Shown: positions 8,534 through 16,622, counted from the first letter of the stretch. The stretch: DNA of 32,221 nucleotides from Candidatus Hydrogenedentota bacterium (GCA_012730105.1 JAAYBJ010000268.1:1-32221); one strand, 5' to 3'. Made by a program: numbers and translations. The notes: generated from the letters alone by a model not told the origin.

Positions 8534-8968
8534 TCACATATTCGGCGCACTCTGGCGGCGTTGTTGTTCCACCAGGTCCAGCAGGAAGTTGCGGGCCTGT
8601 TCGGCTTTCAGGGCGTGAGGATTTACCCTGCCAGTGGTAGTGTATTTCGCCAGGGTTTCTTTGTCGAGTATATTCGGACGGAGAAAACCCATGGTCCAGT
8701 TTTCAAACAGGCGCCCGTCAACTTCGGTGTATTCCAGCAGAGTAATATTTTTGTGCCGCTCATCCGACGTGATCCGGGAGTAAATTTCGTTGACCGCGTC
8801 ACGTGGCCCTTCCAGGCATTGCATAAAAAAGGCGGGATCATAACACAACACACCCGAGATGCCCCGTTCTGCGTTGTTCTTTTTCGAGGCGGACAGGATA
8901 TCCTGCAACGCTTCTGTGTCGCAGGCGTCCGTCATGGTGCTCACATAAATCAATCTCACCATATGCAT
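8534..8968 (-). CDS. BLUF-domain blue-light sensor protein
   Basis: A BLUF protein (sensor of blue light using FAD), 144 aa from the chosen ATG, with a C-terminal helical tail and no attached output domain. Numbered from an upstream GTG at 8989, Y15, N39, Q57, W98 and M100 keep exactly the spacing of Y21, N45, Q63, W104 and M106 in AppA, so the flavin photocycle residues are complete (RLIYVS, GISGVLCY, FMQCLEG, NWTMGF). The ATG at 8968 has AAGGAA 6 nt upstream and puts the key Tyr at position 8, as in other short BLUF proteins, so it is preferred. Short BLUFs work by docking a partner such as a diguanylate cyclase, EAL protein or regulator; no partner is adjacent. It converges with the plus-strand membrane-protein gene, 11 bp away. 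Confidence 0.93.
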   Translation of the reverse strand: MHMVRLIYVSTMTDACDTEALQDILSASKKNNAERGISGVLCYDPAFFMQCLEGPRDAVNEIYSRITSDERHKNITLLEYTEVDGRLFENWTMGFLRPNILDKETLAKYTTTGRVNPHALKAEQARNFLLDLVEQQRRQSAPNM

Positions 8969-9032
8969 AGCCGGTTCCTTTACTGACACCCCTTGTGTTT
9001 AACTAAAGATTCTCCCCTGTTTATCGTTTTGG

Positions 9033-9038
9033 ATTATA
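9033..9038 (-). promoter_or_regulatory. possible -10 box for the BLUF gene
   Basis: A perfect TATAAT on the minus strand lies about 65 nt upstream of the BLUF start codon. No good TTGACA is found 16-18 bp upstream, so this is only a plausible promoter. Confidence 0.3.
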
Positions 9039-9157
9039 CACTTATCAACACTGCAAAGGGACTTCTTATTTCCGACATGGGTATCGGCGATAACCGGTAC
9101 AGAAAATCGATTCGCATCAGAGAACCGCACGCTTCAATACCAACGTCCCCGATAACC

Positions 9158-9998
9158 GTCTTTCCGGTTTTTCACGGCCGGACCGCAGCCTTCGACGATA
9201 GCATGATCGCCATAACCGGTTAAGTCCCGCAGGGACGATTGAATACCCGACTCATTCAACCGTCCCTACAGGACGAGCATAAATAACGCCCCGACATCCC
9301 CGCCTCTAAAGAAGCGGGCTACCATCAATCGTCCCTACGGGACTGGATGGAAGCACGCCGAGGGTAATGTAAACATATCGGTATCCAGATTCATAACACT
9401 CAAGGAAAGAATTGCAGACTTTTCTGTGCCTGCCGACAGATTTTGAAGATGGGTTCCGGTCTTTTCGCGGTCGGGCCACACCCTTTGATAACACATAGAC
9501 ACCCATACCCGGGTTAAGTCCCGTAGGGACGATTGAGGGTAGCCCGCCAGTTCAGTGGCGGGTAGAATACCCTTTCCCTTACCAAGTCCCGTAGGGACGA
9601 TTGAATACCCAACTCATTCAACCGTCCCTACAGGACGAGCATAAATAACGCCCCGACATCCCCGCCTCTAAAGAAGCGGGCTACCATCAATCGTCCCTAC
9701 GAGACTGGATGGAAGCGCACCGAGGGTAATGTAAACATATCGGTATCCAGATTCATAACACTCAAGGAAAGAATTGCAGACTTTTCTGTGCCTGCCGACA
9801 GATTTTGAAGATGGGTTCCGGTCTTTTCGCGGTCGGGCCGCAGCCTTCGACAATAGCGTGATCGCCATAACCGATTCAGTCCCGTAGGGACGATTGAGGG
9901 TAGCCCGCCAGTTCAGTGGCGGGTAGAATACCCTTTCCCTTACCAAGTCCCGTAGGGACGATTGAATACCCGACTCATTCAACCGTCCCTACGGGAAT
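9158..9998. repeat. ~361-bp tandem repeat array built of palindromic 20-mers
   Basis: Two full units (9222-9583 and 9584-9944) are followed by a truncated third (to ~9998) and preceded by a truncated unit end (9158-9221). Each unit contains the 20-mer AGTCCCGTAGGGACGATTGA, whose core GTCCC-GTA-GGGAC is a palindrome. It occurs on the plus strand at 9223, 9517, 9585, 9878 and 9946, and on the minus strand (exact or diverged) at 9256, 9325, 9618, 9687 and 9979. Two further hairpins lie in each unit: CCCGCCA/TGGCGGG, and CCCGC/GCGGG around TCTAAAGA. The two full units are nearly identical outside one ~50-bp stretch. Small open frames inside are repeat artefacts. It lies between the BLUF gene and the XRE-cupin gene; no transposase is present. 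Confidence 0.9.
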
Positions 9999-10127
9999 GG
10001 AGTAAGGCGCGCCACCAACCCGTGTGAATTGGGAATTATCATTGGGGTATACTTCCGTAGCATCAGGGGCAAGTTACGCCGGCCTTCACTGGTACGGCCA
10101 GAAACATCATAATCGTGGAGTACATCA

Positions 10128-10703
10128 ATGGTTAAAGAATGTCACATAGGCGGCAAAATCCGCCAGTTGCGGGAAACCCTCCAGATGAGCGCGGAAGAAC
10201 TTGCCGGAAAATGCCAGATGAATCCGGCGGTCATTGAACATATCGAAACCGGCGAACTCTTGCCGTCGCTGGCGCCGTTGATGAAAATCGCGCGGGCGCT
10301 GGGCGTGCGCCTGGGCACGTTTCTGGACGATGAAACGCAGGGAGGCCCTGTGGTGGTGCGCGGCGGACAGGCGGAATCGATGGTTCGTTTTTCCGGTTCC
10401 GGCCCGGTCAACCAGGGAGAACTGGACTTCTATTCGCTGGCCTCCCACAAGCGGGACCGGCACATGGAACCCTTCATCGTGGATGTGCACCCCGGGGAAG
10501 AAAAAGCGCCCAGCCTGTCCTCCCACGAGGGCGAGGAGTTTCTGTATGTGCTTCGGGGCGCCATAGAGGTGCGTTACGGCAAGGAAACGCGCCAGATTGG
10601 CGAAGGGGACAGCATTTATTATGATTCCATTGTACCCCATGAGGTGCGGGCCGCGGGTGGCGCGGACGCGCGCATTCTCGCCGTGGTATATGCGCCGTTT
10701 TAA
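10128..10703 (+). CDS. XRE-family HTH regulator with C-terminal cupin domain
   Basis: A 191-aa transcription regulator of the common XRE-cupin architecture. Residues ~8-62 form a helix-turn-helix domain (IRQLRETLQMSAEELAGKC, then IEHIETGELLPSL) for operator binding. Residues ~105-190 form a cupin barrel (SSHEGEEFLYVLRG, IGEGDSIYYDS, PHEV) that probably senses a small molecule or metal. GGAG lies 8 nt before the ATG. It is the first gene of a row with a second cupin and an iron alcohol dehydrogenase, so it may regulate that operon. Family members control alcohol, polyamine or amino-acid metabolism; the ligand here is unknown. The upstream 130 bp contain a possible TATACT -10 at 10048 with a poor -35. 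Confidence 0.9.
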   Translation: MVKECHIGGKIRQLRETLQMSAEELAGKCQMNPAVIEHIETGELLPSLAPLMKIARALGVRLGTFLDDETQGGPVVVRGGQAESMVRFSGSGPVNQGELDFYSLASHKRDRHMEPFIVDVHPGEEKAPSLSSHEGEEFLYVLRGAIEVRYGKETRQIGEGDSIYYDSIVPHEVRAAGGADARILAVVYAPF

Positions 10704-10743
10704 AAAGCATATGCCCGGTGTCTATGGGAACCATGGGACTTAG

Positions 10744-10760
10744 GGGACCTATACGGTCCC
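10744..10760. repeat. GGGACC/GGTCCC stem-loop in degenerate ~10-bp repeats
   Basis: A perfect 6-bp stem with a TATAC loop lies between the XRE-cupin and small cupin genes. It sits at the end of a loosely 9-10-bp periodic stretch (10721-10760) of ATGGGA/GGGGAC-type words. No T-run follows. It could be a weak attenuator or another short-period repeat. Confidence 0.4.
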
Positions 10761-10793
10761 GGGAGAATAGTCTACTTTAGAGAGGATGGCGTC

Positions 10794-11159
10794 ATGATAC
10801 GAAAACATGCCGACATGGAAGGTGAAGTGCGGGAACACATGCGCGGCGGTCCGGGCAGCGTGACCTTCAAACATCTGTTCAAGAAAGAGGAGTTTACGGC
10901 CAACGTCCGGTTTTGCGCGATGGGCGTCATCCCTCCAGGCGCGGGCATCGGCCCTCACACGCATGAGGCGGAAGACGAGGTGTATATCATCACCCGGGGA
11001 TCGGGCATTCTCGATGATGGCCGGACCCAATCCCGTGTAAGCGCGGGCGACGCCATCCTGACGGGAAACGGCGAATCCCACGCCATTTATAATGACGGCG
11101 AGGAACCCCTGGAATTGATCGCGGTCATCGCCTGTTACCCGGAGCCGAAGCAGCCATGA
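10794..11159 (+). CDS. Small single-domain cupin protein
   Basis: A 121-aa cupin. Both metal-binding motifs are intact. Motif 1 is GAGIGPHTHEAEDEVYIITRG with H55, H57 and E62; motif 2 is GDAILTGNGESHAIYN with H96 and N100. It is therefore probably a metal-containing isomerase, dioxygenase or sensor-type barrel, but the family is too broad for a reaction. A GAGAGGA ribosome site lies just upstream. Its TGA overlaps the ATG of the following iron-type alcohol dehydrogenase, indicating translational coupling and a shared pathway. It follows an XRE-cupin regulator. The second domain of that regulator is a different cupin subtype, so this is not a simple duplication. Confidence 0.85.
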   Translation: MIRKHADMEGEVREHMRGGPGSVTFKHLFKKEEFTANVRFCAMGVIPPGAGIGPHTHEAEDEVYIITRGSGILDDGRTQSRVSAGDAILTGNGESHAIYNDGEEPLELIAVIACYPEPKQP

Positions 11160-12271
11160 ATACCCTGCCCGACACCCTGATTCTGCCCCCGGAAACCCGG
11201 CTGGGAAGGGGCGCGTCACAGCAACTGCTGGAACTGTGCGACGCCTTCGGGGGGCGGGGCTGTCTCGTTTGCGGACAATCCCAGGTACGCAGCGGCGCGC
11301 TGGACAAGATTTTGGACAAACAGTCTTCCGACGTGGAATTGCGGGTGTGGCTCCACCCGGGCAGCGAGCCCACCCTGGAGCAACTCGAAGACCTGCTGGA
11401 GATAGTGCGCGCCCATAACCCCCAGTGGGTGGCGGCCATCGGCGGCGGCAGCGTGCTGGACATTGCCAAGGCCGCCGCAGGACTGCATCACGCCCCGATG
11501 TCGGTACTCTCCTACCACGACGGCCAGCCCATTCCCCCGTCACCGACGTCCTTTATCGCCGTGCCCACCACGGCGGGAACCGGTTCCGAAGCCACCATGG
11601 TATCCGTGCTGACCAATTCGGACACAGGCGTCAAGAAGTCTATCCGCCACCCGTCGTTCCTGGCGCGACTGGTCCTTCTCGACCCCGACCTGCTGGAAAG
11701 CTGCCCGAAAGAAGTATTGGCGGCATCGGGCATGGACGCCCTGACCCAGGCCATTGAATCCTATTGCAGCCGGGGCGCCACGTGGCTGTCGGACACCTTC
11801 GCCCTGGAAGGGCTCCGGCTGATTCACGGCAGCCTTGACAAAGGCTACCAAGGAGATTCCGACGCATTTTTGGACCTGATGAACGGCAGTTACCTGGCCG
11901 GCATCGCCCTGTCCAACGCCCGGCTCGGGCTGGTGCACGGGCTGGCCCACCCGCTCGGCGCGCGCTTTCACACGCCCCACGGCCTGGTGTGCGCCGTGTG
12001 CCTCCCCCCCGTGCTCGCCTTCAACCGGGAAGTCATCTCCGAGAAATACGCGCGCATGAGCGAAATCGTTGGTGAAGACCTGCTCGCCTATGCACAGTCC
12101 ATGGTGGGTAAACTCGGAATCAGGAATCCTTTCGCGGGGAAAGCCCTGCATGATCCCGAAACGGTGATCGAGGAAACGCTGGCGTCCGGTTCCACAAAAG
12201 CCAATCCCAGGCCCGTCGCCCAGGAAGACGTTTCAACCCTTTTAAACACGCTTTTCCAGGCGGAGGCATAA
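11156..12271 (+). CDS. Iron-containing (group III) alcohol dehydrogenase
   Basis: A 371-aa NAD(P)-dependent dehydrogenase of the Fe-ADH family. The Rossmann-like N-terminal half carries GGGSVLDIAK (residues 96-105) and PTTAGTGSE (137-145). The helical half carries the metal ligands D194, H261 and H275, with exactly the spacings of FucO D196, H263 and H277. The fourth ligand position reads Q198 (GMDALTQAIE) where FucO has His, a substitution also seen in some family branches such as phosphonoacetaldehyde reductase-like enzymes. The ATG overlaps the cupin stop codon. The substrate is not predictable; a short aldehyde or alcohol is likely. It converges on the lipoprotein gene 19 bp downstream. 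Confidence 0.9.
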   Translation: MNTLPDTLILPPETRLGRGASQQLLELCDAFGGRGCLVCGQSQVRSGALDKILDKQSSDVELRVWLHPGSEPTLEQLEDLLEIVRAHNPQWVAAIGGGSVLDIAKAAAGLHHAPMSVLSYHDGQPIPPSPTSFIAVPTTAGTGSEATMVSVLTNSDTGVKKSIRHPSFLARLVLLDPDLLESCPKEVLAASGMDALTQAIESYCSRGATWLSDTFALEGLRLIHGSLDKGYQGDSDAFLDLMNGSYLAGIALSNARLGLVHGLAHPLGARFHTPHGLVCAVCLPPVLAFNREVISEKYARMSEIVGEDLLAYAQSMVGKLGIRNPFAGKALHDPETVIEETLASGSTKANPRPVAQEDVSTLLNTLFQAEA

Positions 12272-12290
12272 ACGCTGCCGGACGTGAAAC

Positions 12291-12671
12291 TTATTTTTCC
12301 CGGACCCGCACCGTGTCCGAGCCCTCAAACATCTCCCCGGTCAGATAGGCGCCTGTCAGCGTGAGTTCCGCGCTGGGCGGACTCACCAATGCCTTGACTG
12401 CATACTCGTCAAAATACCCGACGATTTCTCCCCGCGAATCCACGCCTGTGTGATGGACATGGATACCGTGCAATATCAGTGTTTCGCTGTCAACGAGCCG
12501 CGCGGGAACGTTGATATGAACGGTTATCCAGCCTCCTTGATCGCTGTTCAGGATAAGCGTCTCGGGCGCGACCTCGACAACGACCGGGTCTTTACTGCAA
12601 GCTCCGGCAAGACCGATAGTGACGGAAAGCAAGAACAGCAGCGCGACAGTGCGTGCACCTCTTTTTGTCAT
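12291..12671 (-). CDS. Small predicted lipoprotein
   Basis: A 126-aa secreted lipoprotein of unknown function. A basic N-terminus (MTKRGAR), a hydrophobic stretch and a lipobox LAGAC with the acylated Cys at residue 25 are visible. The mature part of ~100 residues looks beta-rich: VVVEVAPETLILNSDQGGWITVHI and a later LTGAYLTGEMFEGSDTVRV. It resembles a single Ig-like or cohesin-type beta domain, such as those predicting quantities of a property or ligand binding. AAGGAG lies 8 nt before the start. It is monocistronic; the next minus-strand gene upstream (URO-D-like) ends 137 bp away. No specific function is assigned. Confidence 0.8.
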   Translation of the reverse strand: MTKRGARTVALLFLLSVTIGLAGACSKDPVVVEVAPETLILNSDQGGWITVHINVPARLVDSETLILHGIHVHHTGVDSRGEIVGYFDEYAVKALVSPPSAELTLTGAYLTGEMFEGSDTVRVREK

Positions 12672-12808
12672 AGCCGGAACTCCTTGGTTTAAGAATTTGG
12701 TAAAGAATCACACCTGAAAAGAAAACAGCGCTAATCTACCACTAATTCCCGGGCGGGGACAGATAAGGGAAAAAGCACTCGGGAACATCCAAGCACAGCG
12801 TTACATGT

Positions 12809-13831
12809 TCATGGATTTACCGCATCCTCTTCAGAACAGGCGCGGAAAGCGCAGACGTTTTCATGGGGCGTGTCCCGGGTCACCTCGCAGCCTGCGGAAA
12901 AAATATACGTGTCGCCCGCTTCCGCATGACATTGCCTCAGGGCGGCCTGAACTTCCGCGGCGGTTTTGTCCCGGACCACAGACACCGGATCGAGGTTACC
13001 CAGCAACACCTGGTCCGGCCCCATGACGGACCGGGCCTCGTGGAGCGGATTCATCCAGTCCAGATCCACAATGTCACAACCCATCCGGCCCATGCCGGCA
13101 AAGAGGGCCCGGGTGTTGCCGCAGATGTGCAGGCGCACCCGGCCGCCCAGTTGCTTGATCCCGTCGACCAGCCGTTTTTCATACGGCCAGACGTACTGCT
13201 CATAAATCATGGGCCCCACCAGGGACGCCGCGGCATCACCTATGCCGATAATGTCCGCACCGGCTTCCAATTGCGCCCGGGCGAAATCCAGTTCCAGATC
13301 CAAGACGAAGGCGAACAGGTCTTCCACGAATCCGGGGTCTTCAATAAAATCCATCATGAGTGCGTTGATGCCGCGCAAATCGGCGCCCTCGGCGCAAGGC
13401 CCCTCCACCCAGCCTTCAATCATCAACTTGCCGCCCACCTTCTCCCGGAATAACGCTGCGGCCTTGACGCGGTCGTGCATGCGGCCGCCGCCCAATGGAT
13501 CGGGCGCTTTCAAACCGACAAGTTTCGTTTTATCCGCCAGCAGGGCGTTGCCCTCACGGATAGCCGGCGGCTGGTTGTCATAAAAGGCGATATCGGCGCC
13601 ACAGTCCGCGGCTTCCCGGGCGGGATCGGAAATGCAGGAAACATAATCGAAGCCAAAATCTTCCGCCACCCGCAGTTGGCCCTCGACCAAGGTACGGTAA
13701 TCCGTCGCATACCGACCGTAAGGCGCGCCGATGTAATCCCCGGCGAACATCATCGTGATCGGCATCACCGGCAGGCGGTCCACAGGTTTACCGTCGATCA
13801 GGTTCCGTATCCGTTCATACCCGTTCATCAT
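12809..13831 (-). CDS. URO-D superfamily protein, MtaA-like methyltransferase type
   Basis: A 340-aa protein of the uroporphyrinogen decarboxylase superfamily. The N-terminus (MNGYERIRNLIDGKPVDRLPV) is typical of the MtaA/CmuA-like branch rather than HemE. HICGNT (H235, C237) and SAGCEVTRDTP (C315) reproduce the HxC...C zinc site that activates a thiol in cobalamin-dependent methyltransferases. EGWVEGPCAEGADLRG and GDAAASLVGP are other family signatures. It is therefore probably a corrinoid- or thiol-dependent methyl- or alkyl-transferase rather than a heme-pathway enzyme. It starts 33 bp after the rhamnulokinase stop, so the two are likely co-transcribed. No corrinoid-binding protein is nearby. 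Such genes are abundant in sugar-degradation clusters of Planctomycetes and relatives, with mostly unknown substrates. Confidence 0.85.
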   Translation of the reverse strand: MMNGYERIRNLIDGKPVDRLPVMPITMMFAGDYIGAPYGRYATDYRTLVEGQLRVAEDFGFDYVSCISDPAREAADCGADIAFYDNQPPAIREGNALLADKTKLVGLKAPDPLGGGRMHDRVKAAALFREKVGGKLMIEGWVEGPCAEGADLRGINALMMDFIEDPGFVEDLFAFVLDLELDFARAQLEAGADIIGIGDAAASLVGPMIYEQYVWPYEKRLVDGIKQLGGRVRLHICGNTRALFAGMGRMGCDIVDLDWMNPLHEARSVMGPDQVLLGNLDPVSVVRDKTAAEVQAALRQCHAEAGDTYIFSAGCEVTRDTPHENVCAFRACSEEDAVNP

Positions 13832-13864
13832 GAAAATTTCCGGTTCGGGCCATGCGGCGCGTGT

Positions 13865-15334
13865 TTATTTTTCCAGGGCGTCCCAAGCGGCGGTATTTTG
13901 AGGCTCGTAGCGTTCCAGTTCCACGGAACAGCCTATGGCGGCACGCACAGCGGCGAGCCCGTCCAGCACACCAACGGCCATGGCCTGCACACCGATATTG
14001 CCGAGGGCCGTGGCCTCGATGGGTCCGGTCACCACGGGAACGCCGCAGGCGTCCGCGGTCATCTGACACAGCAGCCGGTTCTGCACACCACCGCCGATGA
14101 TATGGAGACACTCCGATTTCCTGCCCAGAAGACGATCCAGGTTGCGCAGGGTGGTGCGATATTTCATAGCAAGGCTTTCCAGGGCGCAGCGGATAATGGC
14201 GCCCCGGGTATCCGGAACCGGGCAGCCACCCTCGCGACACATTTCCTGGATAAGTCCCGGCATGTCGTCCGGTGCGATCAGCCGGCCATCGTCCAGGTTG
14301 ATAAGAGACTGGAAAGCGGGCGATTTTTCCGCCTCGATGGTCATGGCGCCGTAATCGAGGGGTGCGCCATCGATGCGTTCCCAAGACCGCCGGCATTCCT
14401 GCACCAGCCAAAGGCCGAAAATGTTTTTCAGGAAGCGTATTTTCCCGCCCACGCCGCCTTCATTGGTGAAATCCTGCGCCAGGCTCTCCTCACTGATATG
14501 GGGGCCGTCCAACTCGGCGCCCAGCAACGACCAGGTGCCACTGGAAAGATAGGCCCAGGGTCCTTCATCGGCGGAGACGGGGACGGCGGCCACGGCGGAC
14601 GCCGTATCGTGGGTTCCGGGCGCAATGACCGGCACGCCCGGGCACAGTCCGGTCTGGGCGCATATATCCTCGCGCACCGGGCCCAGGATGGTTCCCGGCG
14701 GCACGGGATCCAGCAGCAGACGCCTCGGAAGTCCCAGTTTTTGGAGCAGTTCATCATCCCACGTGCGCGTGTAAGGATTCAGCATCTGGGTGGTGGAGGC
14801 ATTGGTATATTCACACGCCTTAACGCCCGACAGCAGGTATCCGAACAGGTCGCCCATCAGGAGCATGGAATCAGCCACCTCGAGCAGGGGCGAATCCGCC
14901 TTTTTGAGGCTCAGCAGTTGATACACCGAATTGAAGGGGAGGAACTGGATGCCCGTGGCCTTGTAGACCTCCGCGCGCGGTACCATGCCGAACGCATAGT
15001 CCTGCATGCCCTCGTTGCGCTTGTCCCGGTAATGGCGCGGGTTGCCCAGCAAGTTGCCGTCCCGGGCAAGCAAGCCAAAGTCCACGCCCCAGGTGTCCAC
15101 CCCGATACCATCGAGCTCCGGCCCATGAAGGCGCACGCACTGGGCCAGCCCCTCGCACAACTCTTCATAAATGCGCGCCACATCCCACTGGCGCACGCCC
15201 AGCATGATCAGCCCTTCGGTACGGAAGCGGTGCACCACCTCAAGGGTAATACGGCCCCCGTCCAGTACTCCGTACACCGCACGCCCGCTTTCGGCGCCCA
15301 GGTCAAAAGCAAGAAAACGATACGCTTTACTCAT
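13865..15334 (-). CDS. rhaB: L-rhamnulokinase
   Basis: A 489-aa FGGY-family sugar kinase, the same length as E. coli RhaB, which phosphorylates L-rhamnulose at O1. FDLGAESGRAVYG (10-22), GVDTWGVDFGLL (78-89), THDTASA with the likely catalytic D243, and YLSSGTWSLLG follow in order. GVDTWGVDFGLL and the central NSVYQLL segment are characteristic of rhamnulokinases. The start ATG has a strong AGGAGG 7-8 nt upstream; a frame extends further 5' but without such a site. It heads a minus-strand unit with the URO-D-like gene and is divergent from lipA. No rhamnose isomerase, aldolase or transporter is visible in the window, so a related deoxy-sugar (fuculose-type) is an alternative substrate. Confidence 0.88.
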   Translation of the reverse strand: MSKAYRFLAFDLGAESGRAVYGVLDGGRITLEVVHRFRTEGLIMLGVRQWDVARIYEELCEGLAQCVRLHGPELDGIGVDTWGVDFGLLARDGNLLGNPRHYRDKRNEGMQDYAFGMVPRAEVYKATGIQFLPFNSVYQLLSLKKADSPLLEVADSMLLMGDLFGYLLSGVKACEYTNASTTQMLNPYTRTWDDELLQKLGLPRRLLLDPVPPGTILGPVREDICAQTGLCPGVPVIAPGTHDTASAVAAVPVSADEGPWAYLSSGTWSLLGAELDGPHISEESLAQDFTNEGGVGGKIRFLKNIFGLWLVQECRRSWERIDGAPLDYGAMTIEAEKSPAFQSLINLDDGRLIAPDDMPGLIQEMCREGGCPVPDTRGAIIRCALESLAMKYRTTLRNLDRLLGRKSECLHIIGGGVQNRLLCQMTADACGVPVVTGPIEATALGNIGVQAMAVGVLDGLAAVRAAIGCSVELERYEPQNTAAWDALEK

Positions 15335-15455
15335 TTGCAGATCCTCCTGTCCGTTACTTAAACCAAATCCGTATGACCTATACAATACGCATTTTGGATT
15401 GACTGGAGCAACCCGGTCTTCACGGAACAAAACAACAAGGCTGATTACGCCTGCC

Positions 15456-15491
15456 GGGACATATCGGACGGATCAGACCGATCAAACAGTA
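15456..15491. repeat. 9-bp tandem repeat, TCNGAC-related core
   Basis: Four consecutive nonamers of the form CNGACNGAT (degenerate) lie between the divergent rhaB and lipA genes. The core resembles the decamers at 2781 and 26180, here with a 9-bp period. An 8-bp inverted repeat (CTGATTAC at 15441, GTAATCAG at 15489) brackets the array. Confidence 0.5.
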
Positions 15492-15559
15492 ATCAGGCGC
15501 CTGGCGAAAGAAAAAGAGGTCATCTTCAAGGGATAAGACTAAACATGATATACTGAAGC

Positions 15560-16483
15560 ATGCCTGCAGAAACTGATATGACAAAAAATCGGCCAACTCC
15601 CCCAAAGTTTCCACCCTGGATCCGCCAGTCCTGGCCGCAATCCGGGGCAGTGGATGAGGTGCGCGACCTGTTGCGGGAGCTGGGCCTGAACACGGTCTGT
15701 CGCAGCGCGCAGTGCCCTAATCAGGGAGAGTGCTGGAGCCACCGCACCGCCACCTTCATGATATTGGGCGAGGTGTGCAGCCGAAACTGCGCGTTCTGCG
15801 GCGTCGGCACAGGCACACCCGCCGCACCCGATGAAGGGGAACCGGCGCGCGTTGCCGAGGCGATAGCGCGGCTGGGCCTGCGGCACAGCGTAATCACCTC
15901 GGTCACCCGGGACGATCTGCCCGACGGCGGAGCCGGCCAGTTCGCCGCGGTCATCCAGGCCATACGCGGCCGGTGCCCCGGTGTTACGATTGAAGTGCTG
16001 ACCCCGGATTTCGGGGGCGATGCGGACGCGATTAGGCTGGTTACCGAAGCGAAGCCGGAGGTGTTCGCCCATAATGTGGAAACGGTGCCACGCCTGCACC
16101 GCCTGCTGCGCGACGCCCGCGCCTCCTATGAACGCTCCCTGGGCGTATTAAAAACCGCCCGTGAAGCCCTTCCGGAATCCTGTTATGTCAAGTCAGGGCT
16201 TATGGTCGGCTGCGGCGAAGGGGAAGACGAGGTTTGGGCAACCCTGGAAGACCTGCACCGGGCGGGATGCGACGCGGTTACCATCGGCCAATACCTGAAA
16301 CCTCGGGGCGGCCGCGCCGAAGTGGCGGCGTTCATCACACCGGAACAGTTTGTCCGATATGAAAAGAAGGCCCTGGAGACGGGTTTTGTTTTCGCCATGG
16401 CGGGCCCTTTCGTGCGTAGTTCCTATCATGCCGACGAACTTTTAACGGGAACATTCAGGCGTCCCGCCGCCGCGAAAACGTGA
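15560..16483 (+). CDS. lipA: Lipoyl synthase
   Basis: A 307-aa radical-SAM enzyme that inserts two sulfurs into octanoyl groups on lipoyl domains. The auxiliary cluster ligands CX4CX5C (C47, C52, C58; CRSAQCPNQGEC) and the radical-SAM CX3CX2C (C73, C77, C80; CSRNCAFC) are both present. The C-terminal RSSYHA motif (286-291) supplies the serine ligand of the auxiliary cluster. TSVTRDDLPDGGA is a further family signature. Neither the ATG at 15560 nor the in-frame ATG at 15578 has a strong ribosome site. A TATACT sequence at 15549 could be a -10 box, which would favour the downstream start. The neighbouring downstream gene encodes a free lipoyl domain, an obvious substrate. No lipB or lplA lies in the window. 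Confidence 0.96.
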   Translation: MPAETDMTKNRPTPPKFPPWIRQSWPQSGAVDEVRDLLRELGLNTVCRSAQCPNQGECWSHRTATFMILGEVCSRNCAFCGVGTGTPAAPDEGEPARVAEAIARLGLRHSVITSVTRDDLPDGGAGQFAAVIQAIRGRCPGVTIEVLTPDFGGDADAIRLVTEAKPEVFAHNVETVPRLHRLLRDARASYERSLGVLKTAREALPESCYVKSGLMVGCGEGEDEVWATLEDLHRAGCDAVTIGQYLKPRGGRAEVAAFITPEQFVRYEKKALETGFVFAMAGPFVRSSYHADELLTGTFRRPAAAKT

Positions 16484-16622
16484 CCTTGTTTCCCTGCCGC
16501 CCCGTAATTTGGCATAATACAGTCCTGCCGCCACGGAGGGCATGCAACAAAAGCGCAGTGCTCCCTGCCGGATATGGCAACACGGCAGTGTAGAATCCTG
16601 GCAACCCGAAAGGCCCATTCCC

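Noticed and set aside
8561-8986. 141-aa plus-strand open frame
   Set aside because: It is antisense to the BLUF gene, whose five flavin-contact residues match AppA spacing exactly.
9306-9982. 66- and 104-aa minus-strand frames in the 9-kb region
   Set aside because: They are the same frame read through successive repeat units, with no ribosome site; they reflect the repeat, not a gene.
9158-9998. possible CRISPR array
   Set aside because: The repeat units are ~361 bp and the short 20-mers occur in both orientations at irregular spacing with conserved, not unique, intervening sequence.
13475-15361. 628-aa plus-strand open frame
   Set aside because: It is antisense to rhaB and the URO-D-like gene, both with clear family motifs and codon structure; GC-rich codon bias creates such long shadows.
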